Positions 1 through 8,429 of a stretch of DNA of 64,000 nt are shown piece after piece (position 1 is the stretch's first letter; each line of letters opens with the position of its first letter). A program made the translations under genes and the position numbers. The notes beneath the pieces are model-generated. The model searched no databases. It was given only the letters and a program-made list of their open reading frames with translations, and was not told the origin of the DNA. Origin of the DNA: Lewinellaceae bacterium (GTDB taxonomy: Bacteria; Bacteroidota; Bacteroidia; Chitinophagales; Saprospiraceae); NCBI GenBank assembly GCA_020636255.1, contig JACJYE010000009.1, positions 186,001-250,000 of the forward strand, in the 5' to 3' direction.

Positions 1-1070
1 AGGCGCAGCGTGCGGCGGGGTTGTACGCCCGTCTCCTTGATCACTTCCTGCAGGATGCGCGCTACCTCCATCATAACCACTGACCCGGCCCCGTTGTCGG
101 TGGCGCCCGTGCCGGAATGCCACGAATCGAAGTGTGCGCCGAACATGACCACTTCATCTTTCAGGCCGGCGCCGGGTATCTCGGCGATGATGTTGTGTTC
201 CATGCCGTCGGGGTTGGTATACCGGGTTTTGAGGTCCATGCTGAGGGTGACGGGTACGCCGCGCTGCAGCAACCGGAATAAACGGTTGTAGTGTTCGACA
301 GACAAGGTGGCCTGCGGGATGACGTACACCCCTTCCTTGCGAAGGTCACCCCTTTCGGTGGTGCGCGCCCCGGCCACGAAAACGGTGCCCAGGTCGCCTT
401 TATAGCTGCGGTCCAGTATGGCGAGCGGCTGTTCTTCGGTGATAAAATCCCAGAGTATCCGGTTGAAGGAAAGGCCGCCGGTGCGTTGGTAGTTGCGCCG
501 TGGCCGCGGCGTTGGCATAGGGGCATTGGCCATGTCGAGCAACTCGCTGCTCTCATAGCGCTTAGCGGGCGCTTCGAACCACTCTTCCACTGCGCGCAGG
601 GTGTCGAGCAGCACGAACTTGCCTTTCAGTTTGCCTTTGTAGGCTTCCAGGTCCTTTTCTTCGTTGGCCTGCAGGTAGATGGCCTCGCCGCTGACTTCCC
701 CATCGGTAGAAGACGACCAGGCTTTGGGATAGGCCAGCACCGGCCAGTAATTGGGCGCCTGTGCATGCATTTCGAAATGCTCCAGTTCCCAGCCCCGGCC
801 GAAGGGCCCCCAGGCTTCGGTATGTACGTTTTTCAGGCCCCACTCCTTCAGCTGGCCTTCCGCCCACTCGGTGGCCTTGTCCAGCATTGGGGAGCCGGTA
901 AGGCGCGGCCCGTAGGTGTCGATAGCCCAGCCTGCAATGTCCATGACCTTGCTGTTGTCCAGGCCTTGCTTTCGTATAGCGTCGTTCAGCTCCTGGTTTA
1001 CGGCCTCCTGGCCGAAACCCGGTAAACTGATCGCGATGCAACATAAACTCAATAGTAAATAACGTGCCAT
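1..1070 (-). CDS. M28 family metallopeptidase with PA-type insert, C-terminus cut off by window edge
   Basis: The reading frame opens with ATG at 1070 and runs off the left edge, giving about 356 residues. It begins with a signal peptide (MARYLLLSLCC, then a hydrophobic stretch ending near GFGQ), so the enzyme is exported. The middle (about 130-250) resembles a protease-associated domain. The start of the zinc peptidase domain shows GAHFDSWH near residue 310 and GATDNGAG near 323, matching the first His and the bridging Asp of M28 aminopeptidases. The remaining ligands (Glu-Glu, Asp, His) would lie outside the window. The family cleaves N-terminal residues from peptides, probably here in the periplasm or outside the cell. 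Family assignment is firm; substrate is unknown. Confidence 0.85.
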   Translation of the reverse strand, partial: MARYLLLSLCCIAISLPGFGQEAVNQELNDAIRKQGLDNSKVMDIAGWAIDTYGPRLTGSPMLDKATEWAEGQLKEWGLKNVHTEAWGPFGRGWELEHFEMHAQAPNYWPVLAYPKAWSSSTDGEVSGEAIYLQANEEKDLEAYKGKLKGKFVLLDTLRAVEEWFEAPAKRYESSELLDMANAPMPTPRPRRNYQRTGGLSFNRILWDFITEEQPLAILDRSYKGDLGTVFVAGARTTERGDLRKEGVYVIPQATLSVEHYNRLFRLLQRGVPVTLSMDLKTRYTNPDGMEHNIIAEIPGAGLKDEVVMFGAHFDSWHSGTGATDNGAGSVVMMEVARILQEVIKETGVQPRRTLR

Positions 1071-1146
1071 TCTCAGGGGATTTAAGGATTCATCGAATGA
1101 TACGAAGATAGGAAAATGAATGGTAAGCCCCATATAAAATATCAAT

Positions 1147-1289
1147 ATGCCAACGCGGCGGAGCCACCATCTCGCCCAAAGGGCGTTAATATATCAACCA
1201 CGGGCATCGCCCGTGGGCTATGCCAACGCGGCGGAGCCACCATCTCGCCCAAAGGGCGTTAATATATCAACCACGGGCATCGCCCGTGC
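1147..1289. repeat. Two tandem copies of a 73-bp intergenic repeat
   Basis: The unit starting at 1147 is repeated almost exactly from 1220, a 73-base period. Each unit contains GCGGCGGAGCCACC, the palindrome GCCCAAAGGGC and a hairpin CACGGGCATCGCCCGTG. A diverged copy sits at about 41890-41957. It lies between the M28 gene start and the 3' end of the next gene. Short open frames through it follow the repeat and are not genes. Confidence 0.85.
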
Positions 1290-1300
1290 ACCACAAAAGC

Positions 1301-1333
1301 AAAGGGGAAGCTGGCTCAGCCAGCTTCCCCTTT
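1301..1333 (-). terminator. Rho-independent terminator of the T9SS protein gene at 1386-2501
   Basis: A perfect 15-bp stem (1301-1315 with 1319-1333) has a three-base loop. Read on the minus strand it is followed by a T-rich stretch (CTTTGCTTTTG). It lies about 50 bases after the stop codon at 1386. The T run on the other side could make it work in both directions. Confidence 0.7.
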
Positions 1334-1385
1334 TACTTCAGGTTGCAGTTACCTGTTTTAAGGATCCGTTTTCAGCAGAACTGCC

Positions 1386-2501
1386 TTACGGACGATTTTT
1401 GTTCACCATGAACTTCTCGGTGTAGGCGCCTTCGTCAGTGCGAACCGTCATGAAGTACATGCCGGACTGCAGGTTGTCGAGGTTAACCTCTTGCGTCGGG
1501 ACCTGAATTTCGCCCAGGTCGCGCTGGAATACTATCTGGCCGATGCTGTTCAGAACCGTCAGGGTGGCATTCTGGCCGATGAAGGGCTCGAGGCCGACGT
1601 TCAGGTTGCCCTGGGTCGGGTTCGGGTAAACGCTGAATTTGCCCGTGCTTACCACGTCATCCTGTACATCCTGTGCCAGGCCGAAGGACGGCGTAACGTT
1701 GCAGGTCAGCGTCAGGCCGAATGCGCCCGGGGTCGTGCTCTGTACGAGTACGTAGTGGGTGCGGTTCCAGATCGGGCGGAAGGTCATGCTGGAAGTGCCG
1801 TTGGGGCAGCCAGCGCCATTGTCGTTGCTACCCAGGCAAACCAGGTTGCCGCAGGAGCCGGTGTACACGCTGATCTTGGTGTCCAGGCTACCCTGGCCGC
1901 AGCTCGACAGGTTCAGGAACATGCCGTTGGCAGGCGTCGGGGTGAACTTGTACCACACACCAGCATAGGAAGAAGCAATGCCACCGCAGCTCGGAGCCGG
2001 GTCAACAGTAGCGCCGATCGTGGAGCCGCTGCCAGACCAGCCGCAGGTAATGGCGGTTGCAGTAGTACAAACGTCGTTGTCAACTGCAGGAGGAGGCGCG
2101 GAGGTACAGCTTACCGTCCGGGTACGGGAAGCGGAGCTGGAGCCACAGCCACTGAGGTGGGTGTAGAAGCGCACAGTACCGGAGAAAGTAGCTGCCCATA
2201 CGATGGGGCCTGTGCCATAGGATACCGGCGAGTTGCCCGAATCCGTGATGGTGATGTAATCCGTGCCGATCGAGCTGGCGAAAGTGTAGGTGTTGCCCGA
2301 AACAACAGCCACTACGGAGTACTCACTGGCATACCCCAGCGTAGTGATGTTGTAGGTCGTGCCATCGCAGTTGGCGGGCGTGTAGGTTGAGGAAGGATAC
2401 TGGCCGTAAGTGGCGCTTGTGCACTGGGCATACAATCCCATCCCCGCAAATAGCAGGAAAGCAGAAAGCAGGGCCTTGAAAGTGGTAACTGATTTAACCA
2501 T
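1386..2501 (-). CDS. T9SS type A sorting domain-containing secreted protein
   Basis: 371 residues. Residues 1-25 form a signal peptide (MVKSVTTFKALLSAFLLFAG and on to LYA). Residues about 27-130 form a Cys/Ser/Thr/Tyr-rich beta module. Residues about 140-265 are a module beginning NDVCTTATAITCG, of the type common in Bacteroidota surface proteins. Residues 289-371 are a type A sorting domain (FSVYPNPTQGNLNVG through to KFMVNKNRP). The product should cross the outer membrane by T9SS and stay surface-attached or be released. The signal peptide, the second module and the sorting domain are nearly identical to those of the neighbour at 2997-4259, whereas the N-terminal module differs. No enzymatic motif is visible, so adhesion or matrix function is a guess. 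Confidence 0.85.
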   Translation of the reverse strand: MVKSVTTFKALLSAFLLFAGMGLYAQCTSATYGQYPSSTYTPANCDGTTYNITTLGYASEYSVVAVVSGNTYTFASSIGTDYITITDSGNSPVSYGTGPIVWAATFSGTVRFYTHLSGCGSSSASRTRTVSCTSAPPPAVDNDVCTTATAITCGWSGSGSTIGATVDPAPSCGGIASSYAGVWYKFTPTPANGMFLNLSSCGQGSLDTKISVYTGSCGNLVCLGSNDNGAGCPNGTSSMTFRPIWNRTHYVLVQSTTPGAFGLTLTCNVTPSFGLAQDVQDDVVSTGKFSVYPNPTQGNLNVGLEPFIGQNATLTVLNSIGQIVFQRDLGEIQVPTQEVNLDNLQSGMYFMTVRTDEGAYTEKFMVNKNRP

Positions 2502-2996
2502 AACTGTAGGATTTTGTGAAAATTAAGTAAGTGATTAAAGATTGCTAACTATTAAATGGGGGATAACTTCCGATCAAAATACCTTGCCTAAACATGAAAT
2601 AAAGAGCTATTGCCCTTTCCTGAACAAAGGAAAATTTACCAAAACACGTGGATGAGCCTTAGCTTATCCGGTATGTATAGGGAGAGGGGGGGAATAACAA
2701 TCGAGGTGATGGAGATTAGCCTGTCAATTTTTTCTTTTCTATCGTCACCTGGGTTGGGCACAGGTATGAGAAAAACATGATAGGGAATAAACTTGACCGT
2801 AAGGTAGAGAATATTTTGGAATCCAACAAATCTGTTAAAGAAAATATGAGTATTTTTTTAATATCCTGTCAGCGGTTAAAGATATTCAGGCGGGCCCGCC
2901 GGAGCCGGCCCGCCTGGTATCTGTTCTGCTGGCGCTAATTCCATCAAGGATCGATCCTTTTCAGGGATGAGCCCAGCTCATCGTATAATGTCTGTC
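2502..2996. other. Intergenic region between the two T9SS paralogues
   Basis: 495 bases, AT-rich near the 2501 start. It holds the 5' leader of the gene ending at 1386 and the 3' flank of the gene ending at 2997. Apart from the hairpin at 2887-2916, nothing convincing was seen. CAAAATA at 2576-2582 resembles a minus-strand -7 box one base short. Confidence 0.5.
2887..2916 (-). terminator. GC-rich hairpin after the T9SS gene at 2997-4259
   Basis: A perfect 10-bp stem, CAGGCGGGCC (2887-2896) with GGCCCGCCTG (2907-2916), around a 10-base loop. It is about 80 bases beyond the stop codon of the upstream minus-strand gene. No immediate T run follows, so termination or mRNA 3'-end protection are both possible. 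Confidence 0.45.
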
Positions 2997-4259
2997 TTAC
3001 GGACGATTCTTGTTCACCATGAACTTCTCGGTGAAGTTGCCCTCGTCAGTACGAACCGTCATGTAGTACATGCCGGATTGCAGGTTGTCGAGGTTAACCT
3101 CTTGCGTCGGGGCCTGAACTTCGCCCAGGTCGCGCTGGAATACCACTTGGCCCAGGCCGTTTTGAACCGTCATGATGGCATTCTGGCCGATGAAGGGCTC
3201 GAGGCCGACGTTCAGGTTGCCTTGGGTCGGGTTCGGGTAAACGCTGAATTTGCCCGTGCTTACGACGTCATCCTGTACATCCTGTGCCAGGCCGAAGGAC
3301 GGCGTAACGTTGCAGGTCAGCGTCAGGCCGAATGCGCCCGTGGTCGTGCTCTGTACGAGTACGTAGTGGGTGCGGTTCCAGATCGGGCGGAAGGTCATGC
3401 TGGAAGTACCGTTGGCGCAGCCAGCGCCGTCGTCGTTGCTACCCAGGCAAACCAGGCTGCCGCAGGAGCCGGTGTACACGCTGATCTTGGTGTTCAGGTT
3501 GCCCTGGCCGCAGGTCGACAGGTTCAGGAACATGCCGTTGGCAGGCGTCGGGGTGAACTTGTACCATACGCCCGGGTAGGAAGCAGCAATGCCGCCACAG
3601 CTCGGAACGGCGTCAACAGTAGCGCCAACCGTGGAGCCGCTGCCGGAATAACCGCAGGAGATGCTGATAGCGCCGCCGCAAACGTCGTTGGTTACCGGCG
3701 GGATGAAGCTGATGCTCCAGCTAACAAAATCGCCGGCGTCGCCACCAACATCATCATAAGCGTACAGCGACCAGGTGCCGTTGGCGTTCAGGCCGTTGAA
3801 TACGCTCAGCGTGGGCGTAGCCTGGGAAACAGAGCCGGGGCCCGGAGCACTCCAGGTGTCCGGGGTGCCGCTGTTGGTCGGACGGTAGGTGCCGGTCGGG
3901 TTAGCAGCAGAAGTAGACATAGCAGGGCCCGCATCGTCGAAGGTGTAGGTTACGCCGCTAATGTCAAAAGAGCTGCCTACGTCCGACATCAGGACGCACA
4001 TAGCGCCCGTCGGGCCTACCAGCAGGAAGTCGAGGTCGCTGGGGAACGTGTGCGTCAGGCCGTTGATGCTGACAGAGAACCCACTGTAAGCCGTGCCTAC
4101 GCCGGTAACGTTAACCGTGCTCGGATAAACGCTGAAGGGGCCGGAAGAAGTCCCGATGCTGGCGCCCGGGCCGGTAAAAGTCTGGGCAAACAGGCCTACC
4201 GCTGCAAACAGAAGGAAAGCGGAAAGCAGTGCCTTGAAAGTGGTAATCGATTTAACCAT
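2997..4259 (-). CDS. T9SS type A secreted protein with P-domain-like module
   Basis: 420 residues. Signal peptide 1-25 (MVKSITTFKALLSAFLLFAA). Residues about 45-187 resemble a proprotein convertase P-domain: HTFPSDLDFLLVGPTG, then LNANGTWSLYAYDD and VSWSISF, a jelly-roll module frequent in exported Bacteroidota proteins. Residues about 190-315 are the NDVCGGAISISCG-type module. Residues 338-420 are the type A sorting domain (FSVYPNPTQGN to MVNKNRP). It is a paralogue of the protein at 1386-2501, sharing all parts except the N-terminal module. The same orientation and about 500-bp spacing suggest tandem duplication followed by module exchange. The cargo role is clear; the molecular function is not. 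Confidence 0.87.
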   Translation of the reverse strand: MVKSITTFKALLSAFLLFAAVGLFAQTFTGPGASIGTSSGPFSVYPSTVNVTGVGTAYSGFSVSINGLTHTFPSDLDFLLVGPTGAMCVLMSDVGSSFDISGVTYTFDDAGPAMSTSAANPTGTYRPTNSGTPDTWSAPGPGSVSQATPTLSVFNGLNANGTWSLYAYDDVGGDAGDFVSWSISFIPPVTNDVCGGAISISCGYSGSGSTVGATVDAVPSCGGIAASYPGVWYKFTPTPANGMFLNLSTCGQGNLNTKISVYTGSCGSLVCLGSNDDGAGCANGTSSMTFRPIWNRTHYVLVQSTTTGAFGLTLTCNVTPSFGLAQDVQDDVVSTGKFSVYPNPTQGNLNVGLEPFIGQNAIMTVQNGLGQVVFQRDLGEVQAPTQEVNLDNLQSGMYYMTVRTDEGNFTEKFMVNKNRP

Positions 4260-4816
4260 AACTGCAGGATTTAAATGATAATTTTTAAGGTTTAAAATTA
4301 CTTACAGAAATATCCCCGGCAAGGGGAGGAATTTTTGGTCGCCTTTGCCGCTCTATGGGGGATAGAGTAGCCTTTTACTCTTCTCTTGTAAAGAGCAATA
4401 TCCGAGCTAACGGGGGGGAGAGGAGGCCAATCAGCTCATATTTCGTGGGGGGAACCTCGAAACGAAGGTGATAGGGGGCACCTTGTTTTATTTCTTTCTT
4501 CAGTTCAATGCTCTAGCCACCTGCACGCAAGAAGCCTTGCTCTCGCTGAAAATCTTGCGGATTAAGGTAAAAGTTTTGTACTAATAAATCAATAAAAAGT
4601 TGCAGTAATAGCAAAGAAAATTTTCCTAACCATAAAATTCCTGGAATTGTATATATCTCTGCCCGGCTTCCGCGCCGGTTCGGAGCATAAAAACAGGAGT
4701 AGAGATGGGGGGAGTTGAGTAAGAAGATAGCCTTTCGCCCGTAAAGATAAAAAAAATATTTATGTCAAAAAACAGATGCCCAAATATTTTTTGGCCCTGA
4801 TTCGCATGGACCATAT
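4260..4816. other. Intergenic region upstream of the P-domain T9SS gene
   Basis: 557 bases, AT-rich, between the 4259 start and the stop of the gene at 4817. A short GC-rich hairpin (CCGGCTTCCGCGCCGG, about 4668-4683) is visible. A short minus-strand frame at 4626-4814 has no protein-like features. No clear promoter match was found. Confidence 0.4.
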
Positions 4817-6592
4817 TTAACCGTTCCCGCCCCGGTTCTTCTCTTTTTTGTTGGTGTCCTGTTTCCTGGGTTCCGGTTGTTGGGGCTGGGTTTTGGTTGG
4901 TGTTTCCCGCCGGGCAGGCGCTTGTTGCTTTTCAACGCTGGGGCGGGGTTCCGTTTTCGGGTTTTCCCAGGTGTTCTTATGGTACTCCCGGCCTTTCTCC
5001 ACTTGAGGCGCCTGTCTGGGCTCGGTTTTGGGCTGAGGCGCGGCCTTTTCGCGTTGCGGTTCCGTTTCTTTTTGCGGCCTTGTCACCGGCGGCCTGGGTT
5101 CTTCCCGCTTCTGCGGTTCCGTCCTGGGCCTGGGCTCGGCGCTGGGTTGTGGCTCTGCTTTTTCCCCGGGAACTTCCCGGGGCCTGATGTCGGGTTCGTA
5201 AACCGGGGGTGTGTCCTTCTTTTCAGGCGCCGGTTCTCGATACCCCTCTCTTTCAGCGGCGGGGCGGTTGCGGTTGGCTTCGGCCAGGGTGGGGTAGCGT
5301 TGGGTATGCTGTTCGAGGAACTCCCGCTGGGCAAGCGCCCGGCCCGGGTGTTCGCGGTTGTAGCGCTCGCGGGCCTGCTCAAAGCTGCCGAATTCGCGGA
5401 AGTTCTGTTCGAGCCCGCGATCATTGCTCAGCCACTCCTGAGTGATAATACCGCGGTTGTTGCTGTGCCAGTTGTTCACCGTAGCGCAGATGCTGCTGCC
5501 CGAGTGGCGGTATCCATAGTAGTGCCGCACAAAGCGGGCCGACAGGTGCGGATAGTAGTAGTGGTGCTGCGGCCGGTAGAAGTACCAGTGCGTGAAATAG
5601 AAGGACGGCAGCTGGACGATGACGACGGTGCGCCCCGGGCCATAGTAGAAGCCCCAGTCGTACCAGTAGGGATAGGGCCGCCAGCGCGGATAGGCATACC
5701 AGTACGGGTAGCCGAACCAGTAGGGGTAGTGATAATAATAATGGTATTCCACCACATCCCGGGCCGGCCGGCCATAATCGATATCGTCTTCCGGGTAAGC
5801 ATAGTATTCGTCGTCATAGCCGTACTCCTCGGCGAATCCTTCGGCAGAGGCTTTCAGTTCATTCACTGCCTGCGGGTCGTTTTCCAGCTCGGCCTTCCAG
5901 TCTTCCAGTTCCCTGGCCTGTGCCCGGGCCACTTCCAGGCTCAGGCTGTCGGCCTTGTGTATTACCCATTCCGGGTCGCGCCGGTACTCATCGCCCACCA
6001 GAATGGCCAGGCTGATATGCTCGGTCAGCAGGCTCAGCACCTCCGGCAGATCGAGCAACTGCCGCAGGGCATCCTGGGCTACAGGAGGGTAGCCCTCCAG
6101 AATGCCGGCAAAAGCGCGGTTGGCAGAGGCCTGGAGCTTGTCGATCTCGGCCAGCAGCTCGTAGTAGTCGGCGCCGGCACGGCGGGCATTATCGCGTACG
6201 GCCTCCGGATAATCCTCCAGAATACCGTCGATACGGCCGCTGATCCCCCCGCCTTCTGCCACCAGGCGGCGTACCAGATCAGGATAACGCGTTACGTCCC
6301 AGATCACTTCCTGGGTGCTGCGCGGATAGCTTTCCAGCATCTCCTCAAAGGTGTTGCGGGATTGGGCCTGCAGGCGCTCCATCTTGATCAGCGCTTCCGG
6401 GTAAAGGCTGGCCTCCAGTATGGCCCGGCGGGTTTCTTCGGGGTATAAAACCAGGGCCTCCAGGGCCTCCTGTTCTTCTTCCTCCAGTTGGGCCAGCATG
6501 GATTTATCGTCCTGCGCCTGAAGCGGCGCCGTCAGTATCGCGGCGAGCAGGAGCAGCGTACACGCCATTAGGAAGGTGATTCGGCTTCTCAT
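4817..6592 (-). CDS. Exported repeat protein with Tyr/Trp-rich centre and Pro/Glu/Lys-rich tail (DUF3300-like)
   Basis: 591 residues with a signal peptide (MRSRITFLMACTLLLLAAIL to LQA). Residues about 35-200 hold repeated segments of the pattern LVLYPEETRRAILEASLYP, ILEDYPEAVRDNARRAG and ILEGYPPVAQDALRQLL, recalling the ALYPD-type repeats of DUF3300 proteins. Residues about 255-360 are very rich in Tyr, Trp, His and Pro (e.g. PYWFGYPYWYAYPRWRPYPY). From about 440 to the end the chain is rich in Pro, Glu, Lys, Arg and Gln and probably disordered. The position is outside the inner membrane by the signal peptide. It appears to be a stand-alone transcription unit. No enzymatic motif was seen, and a structural or wall-binding role is speculative. 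Confidence 0.75.
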   Translation of the reverse strand: MRSRITFLMACTLLLLAAILTAPLQAQDDKSMLAQLEEEEQEALEALVLYPEETRRAILEASLYPEALIKMERLQAQSRNTFEEMLESYPRSTQEVIWDVTRYPDLVRRLVAEGGGISGRIDGILEDYPEAVRDNARRAGADYYELLAEIDKLQASANRAFAGILEGYPPVAQDALRQLLDLPEVLSLLTEHISLAILVGDEYRRDPEWVIHKADSLSLEVARAQARELEDWKAELENDPQAVNELKASAEGFAEEYGYDDEYYAYPEDDIDYGRPARDVVEYHYYYHYPYWFGYPYWYAYPRWRPYPYWYDWGFYYGPGRTVVIVQLPSFYFTHWYFYRPQHHYYYPHLSARFVRHYYGYRHSGSSICATVNNWHSNNRGIITQEWLSNDRGLEQNFREFGSFEQARERYNREHPGRALAQREFLEQHTQRYPTLAEANRNRPAAEREGYREPAPEKKDTPPVYEPDIRPREVPGEKAEPQPSAEPRPRTEPQKREEPRPPVTRPQKETEPQREKAAPQPKTEPRQAPQVEKGREYHKNTWENPKTEPRPSVEKQQAPARRETPTKTQPQQPEPRKQDTNKKEKNRGGNG

Positions 6593-6693
6593 CGCATAAA
6601 GCTTTAATTCTTCTCTTTTTACTTTAATTATCAGCCTTTTGCAATGATGAAAGTCAACTAAAGAGCGAGGATGGCGTTAAAAAAAAGCTAAAG

Positions 6694-6903
6694 TCAGGGC
6701 CTGTCCTCGTACCACTTTTCATCTTCGAAAGAATGTTTGCTGTCATCTTTGGCGCGCAGAATAATGAGGGCTTGAATGACAAGCAGGACTGGCAAGCCAA
6801 TGAAGCCTAGCCAGATGACAAAAGTGGAAGGGTGCAGGAACATCAACAGGACCAGGAAAACCAGGATGGCAAATATCCAGGCAGATGCCATTTTATAATG
6901 CAT
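6694..6903 (-). CDS. Small membrane protein of unknown function
   Basis: 69 residues. Two hydrophobic segments at about 8-24 and 28-48 are followed by a charged tail (LRAKDDSKHSFEDEKWYED). It begins 17 bases after the rhodanese stop codon, so the two are probably co-transcribed. The family was not recognised. The clean two-helix layout and operon spacing support a real gene. Confidence 0.65.
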   Translation of the reverse strand: MHYKMASAWIFAILVFLVLLMFLHPSTFVIWLGFIGLPVLLVIQALIILRAKDDSKHSFEDEKWYEDRP

Positions 6904-6920
6904 GGTGACGGAGGCTTCGG

Positions 6921-7220
6921 TCAGGCAGCGGCGGGTATCATGTTTTCCTTTTCCTTGTCGATATCGAACCAGCGCCCGGCATTGTACACCTCTTCATACC
7001 CCAGCATCTTCAGCGACATCACGACCCAGCCCGACCTGTAACCTTCTTCGCAGACGAAGATCCACGGCAGGGGGAACCCTTCCAGTTCGCGCAGGTAGTA
7101 CTGATGAATATCCCAGGGGATGTTGACGGAATTATTGGCGTGCGCAAGTTCGAACTCCTCCGCCGAACGGACGTCGACGATGGTGCCTTGCAGTGCGTTG
7201 GGTATATCCTGGATCAACAT
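6921..7220 (-). CDS. Rhodanese-like domain protein
   Basis: 99 residues, a single rhodanese domain. It opens near IVDVRSAEEFELAHANNSVN, the usual DxRxxxEFxxxHxxxAxN pattern. The active-site loop is CEEGYRSG with Cys at about residue 57, so sulfur transfer chemistry is possible. No signal peptide is seen, which suggests a cytoplasmic enzyme. It is followed closely by the small membrane gene at 6694-6903. The physiological sulfur donor and acceptor cannot be told from sequence. Confidence 0.88.
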   Translation of the reverse strand: MLIQDIPNALQGTIVDVRSAEEFELAHANNSVNIPWDIHQYYLRELEGFPLPWIFVCEEGYRSGWVVMSLKMLGYEEVYNAGRWFDIDKEKENMIPAAA

Positions 7221-7403
7221 GGCGGCAGCGTTTGGTGATGCAATCTGTTGTGGTAATACCTGCGTTTCGGCCAGGCCGGTAAGACGTTGTATTACTGCAC
7301 CTTACGAATTTCCGGGAAAAGGAGGAAGGAATAAGTGATGAAAGTCACCCGGCGGGCTGATTTTTGCCAGCACTGCTTTTCCTTTCCCGCACTGCCGCGC
7401 CGG

Positions 7404-8306
7404 TTATCGCAGAGGGGCCACCGTATACCCCGCTTCTCTGAGCAGGGCCACTACGCCTTGCGCACCGCCCAGGTGCCCGGCCCCGACGGCGAAGAAAGTG
7501 GGCTGTTCTGCCATCATTTTGGCCATCACGGGTATCCAGTTGCGGTTGCGGCGCACGAGCAGCAGGTCCTCGTAATTGCCAATGCCGGCCTCTTCGCTCT
7601 CCATCATGGCCTGCATGGCCTGCAGGTCCTGGTTTTTATACAACTTCACCATCTGCTCGAACTGCCCCTCGCCGTTTTCTTCCGATTTGATCGACTCCAC
7701 CAGCATCTCGGCCTGCACCTTGTAGGGGATGCTGTCGAAAACGCTCATCTGGAACTCGGCGGTCTCCAGCCCGTCGATGGGCTTCTTACTATGCTGCGCC
7801 ATGCTCATCAGCTCCATTTCATACGACATCACGTCGCCGCTGCCGTCCATAGACGACATATCGCCTTCGCCCAGGGCGGAAAGGAACATGGGCTTGATGC
7901 GGTTGAGGAACATCATGGGCAACCCCAGGCCTTCGAAGTGTTCGCTGGCCAGCGCATAATCTTCGGGGCTGAGCAGGTCTTCGAGGGTGGTATCGTTGGC
8001 CATGAAGGATTTCATCAACAGGGGGAACAGCTTGGTGAAGTCCATCATCTCCTCCATGTCGATCTCGAAAGTGACGCGCCGGGCCTTCTCAAAGGACGCC
8101 CTGGTGGCCTCGGTCAGGAAATAGTCTTGCTTGCCGATCATGTGAATAGTGCCGAACAGATAGGATGGTTCCTTGATGCCTTTGCCGGTGATCTCCCACA
8201 ACAGGGAATTCTCTTCCGCCGTCGGAGCGTATTGGGCGCTGGTTGGCTGGGCCCAGCCGGCTATGGCCAAAAGGGTAAGGAAAAGGGAATAAAAGAGTTT
8301 CTGCAT
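7404..8306 (-). CDS. TraB/GumN family protein
   Basis: 300 residues from ATG at 8306. An open frame extends upstream to 8402, but starting at 8306 puts a proper signal peptide (MQKLFYSLFLTLLAIAGWAQ) at the N-terminus, and the upstream part overlaps a hairpin. The body shows SLLWEITGKGIKEPSYLFGTIH near the start and FFAVGAGHLGGAQGVVALLREAG near the end. These are the N- and C-terminal signatures of the TraB/GumN family, with conserved Gly-Thr-His and Gly-His-Leu-Gly. Some relatives (TIKI) are metal-dependent proteases, so an exported hydrolase is possible but unproven here. Confidence 0.85.
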   Translation of the reverse strand: MQKLFYSLFLTLLAIAGWAQPTSAQYAPTAEENSLLWEITGKGIKEPSYLFGTIHMIGKQDYFLTEATRASFEKARRVTFEIDMEEMMDFTKLFPLLMKSFMANDTTLEDLLSPEDYALASEHFEGLGLPMMFLNRIKPMFLSALGEGDMSSMDGSGDVMSYEMELMSMAQHSKKPIDGLETAEFQMSVFDSIPYKVQAEMLVESIKSEENGEGQFEQMVKLYKNQDLQAMQAMMESEEAGIGNYEDLLLVRRNRNWIPVMAKMMAEQPTFFAVGAGHLGGAQGVVALLREAGYTVAPLR

Positions 8307-8376
8307 GGTTTCGACTTTACTTTTGATAGTGAACAGCCTCTGTAACCTAATGATAAACGGCTGAGGAGGAATTTGG

Positions 8377-8420
8377 ATTATAAAACCACGAGGTTTGTAC
8401 AAATCTCGTGGTTTTATAAT
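8377..8420 (-). terminator. Near-perfect 44-bp palindrome, terminator of the large outer-membrane gene
   Basis: ATTATAAAACCACGAG (8377-8392) pairs perfectly with 8405-8420, and the loop itself continues the symmetry around GTAC with one wobble. It lies 10 bases beyond the stop codon at 8430 and upstream of the TraB gene. A run of C bases follows on the plus strand. It probably terminates the 8430-11951 transcript. Confidence 0.65.
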
Positions 8421-8429
8421 TCCCCCCCC

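Noticed and set aside
1147..1425. Short plus-strand frame through the 73-bp tandem repeat
   Set aside because: The predicted peptide repeats only because the DNA does, and it runs into a terminator.
2967..4274. Long plus-strand open frame antisense to the P-domain T9SS gene
   Set aside because: It mirrors the real minus-strand gene, is rich in Ala, Val, Gly and Arg as expected from antisense GC-rich codons, and has no domain. The same holds for 1491-2390.
4626..4814. 62-residue minus-strand frame
   Set aside because: No domain, no conservation signal, placed in an AT-rich gap, directly abutting the next stop codon.
4877..6448. Plus-strand open frame of over 500 codons antisense to the Tyr/Trp-rich protein
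   Set aside because: The minus strand has a signal peptide, repeats and normal composition. The plus frame is a low-complexity shadow.
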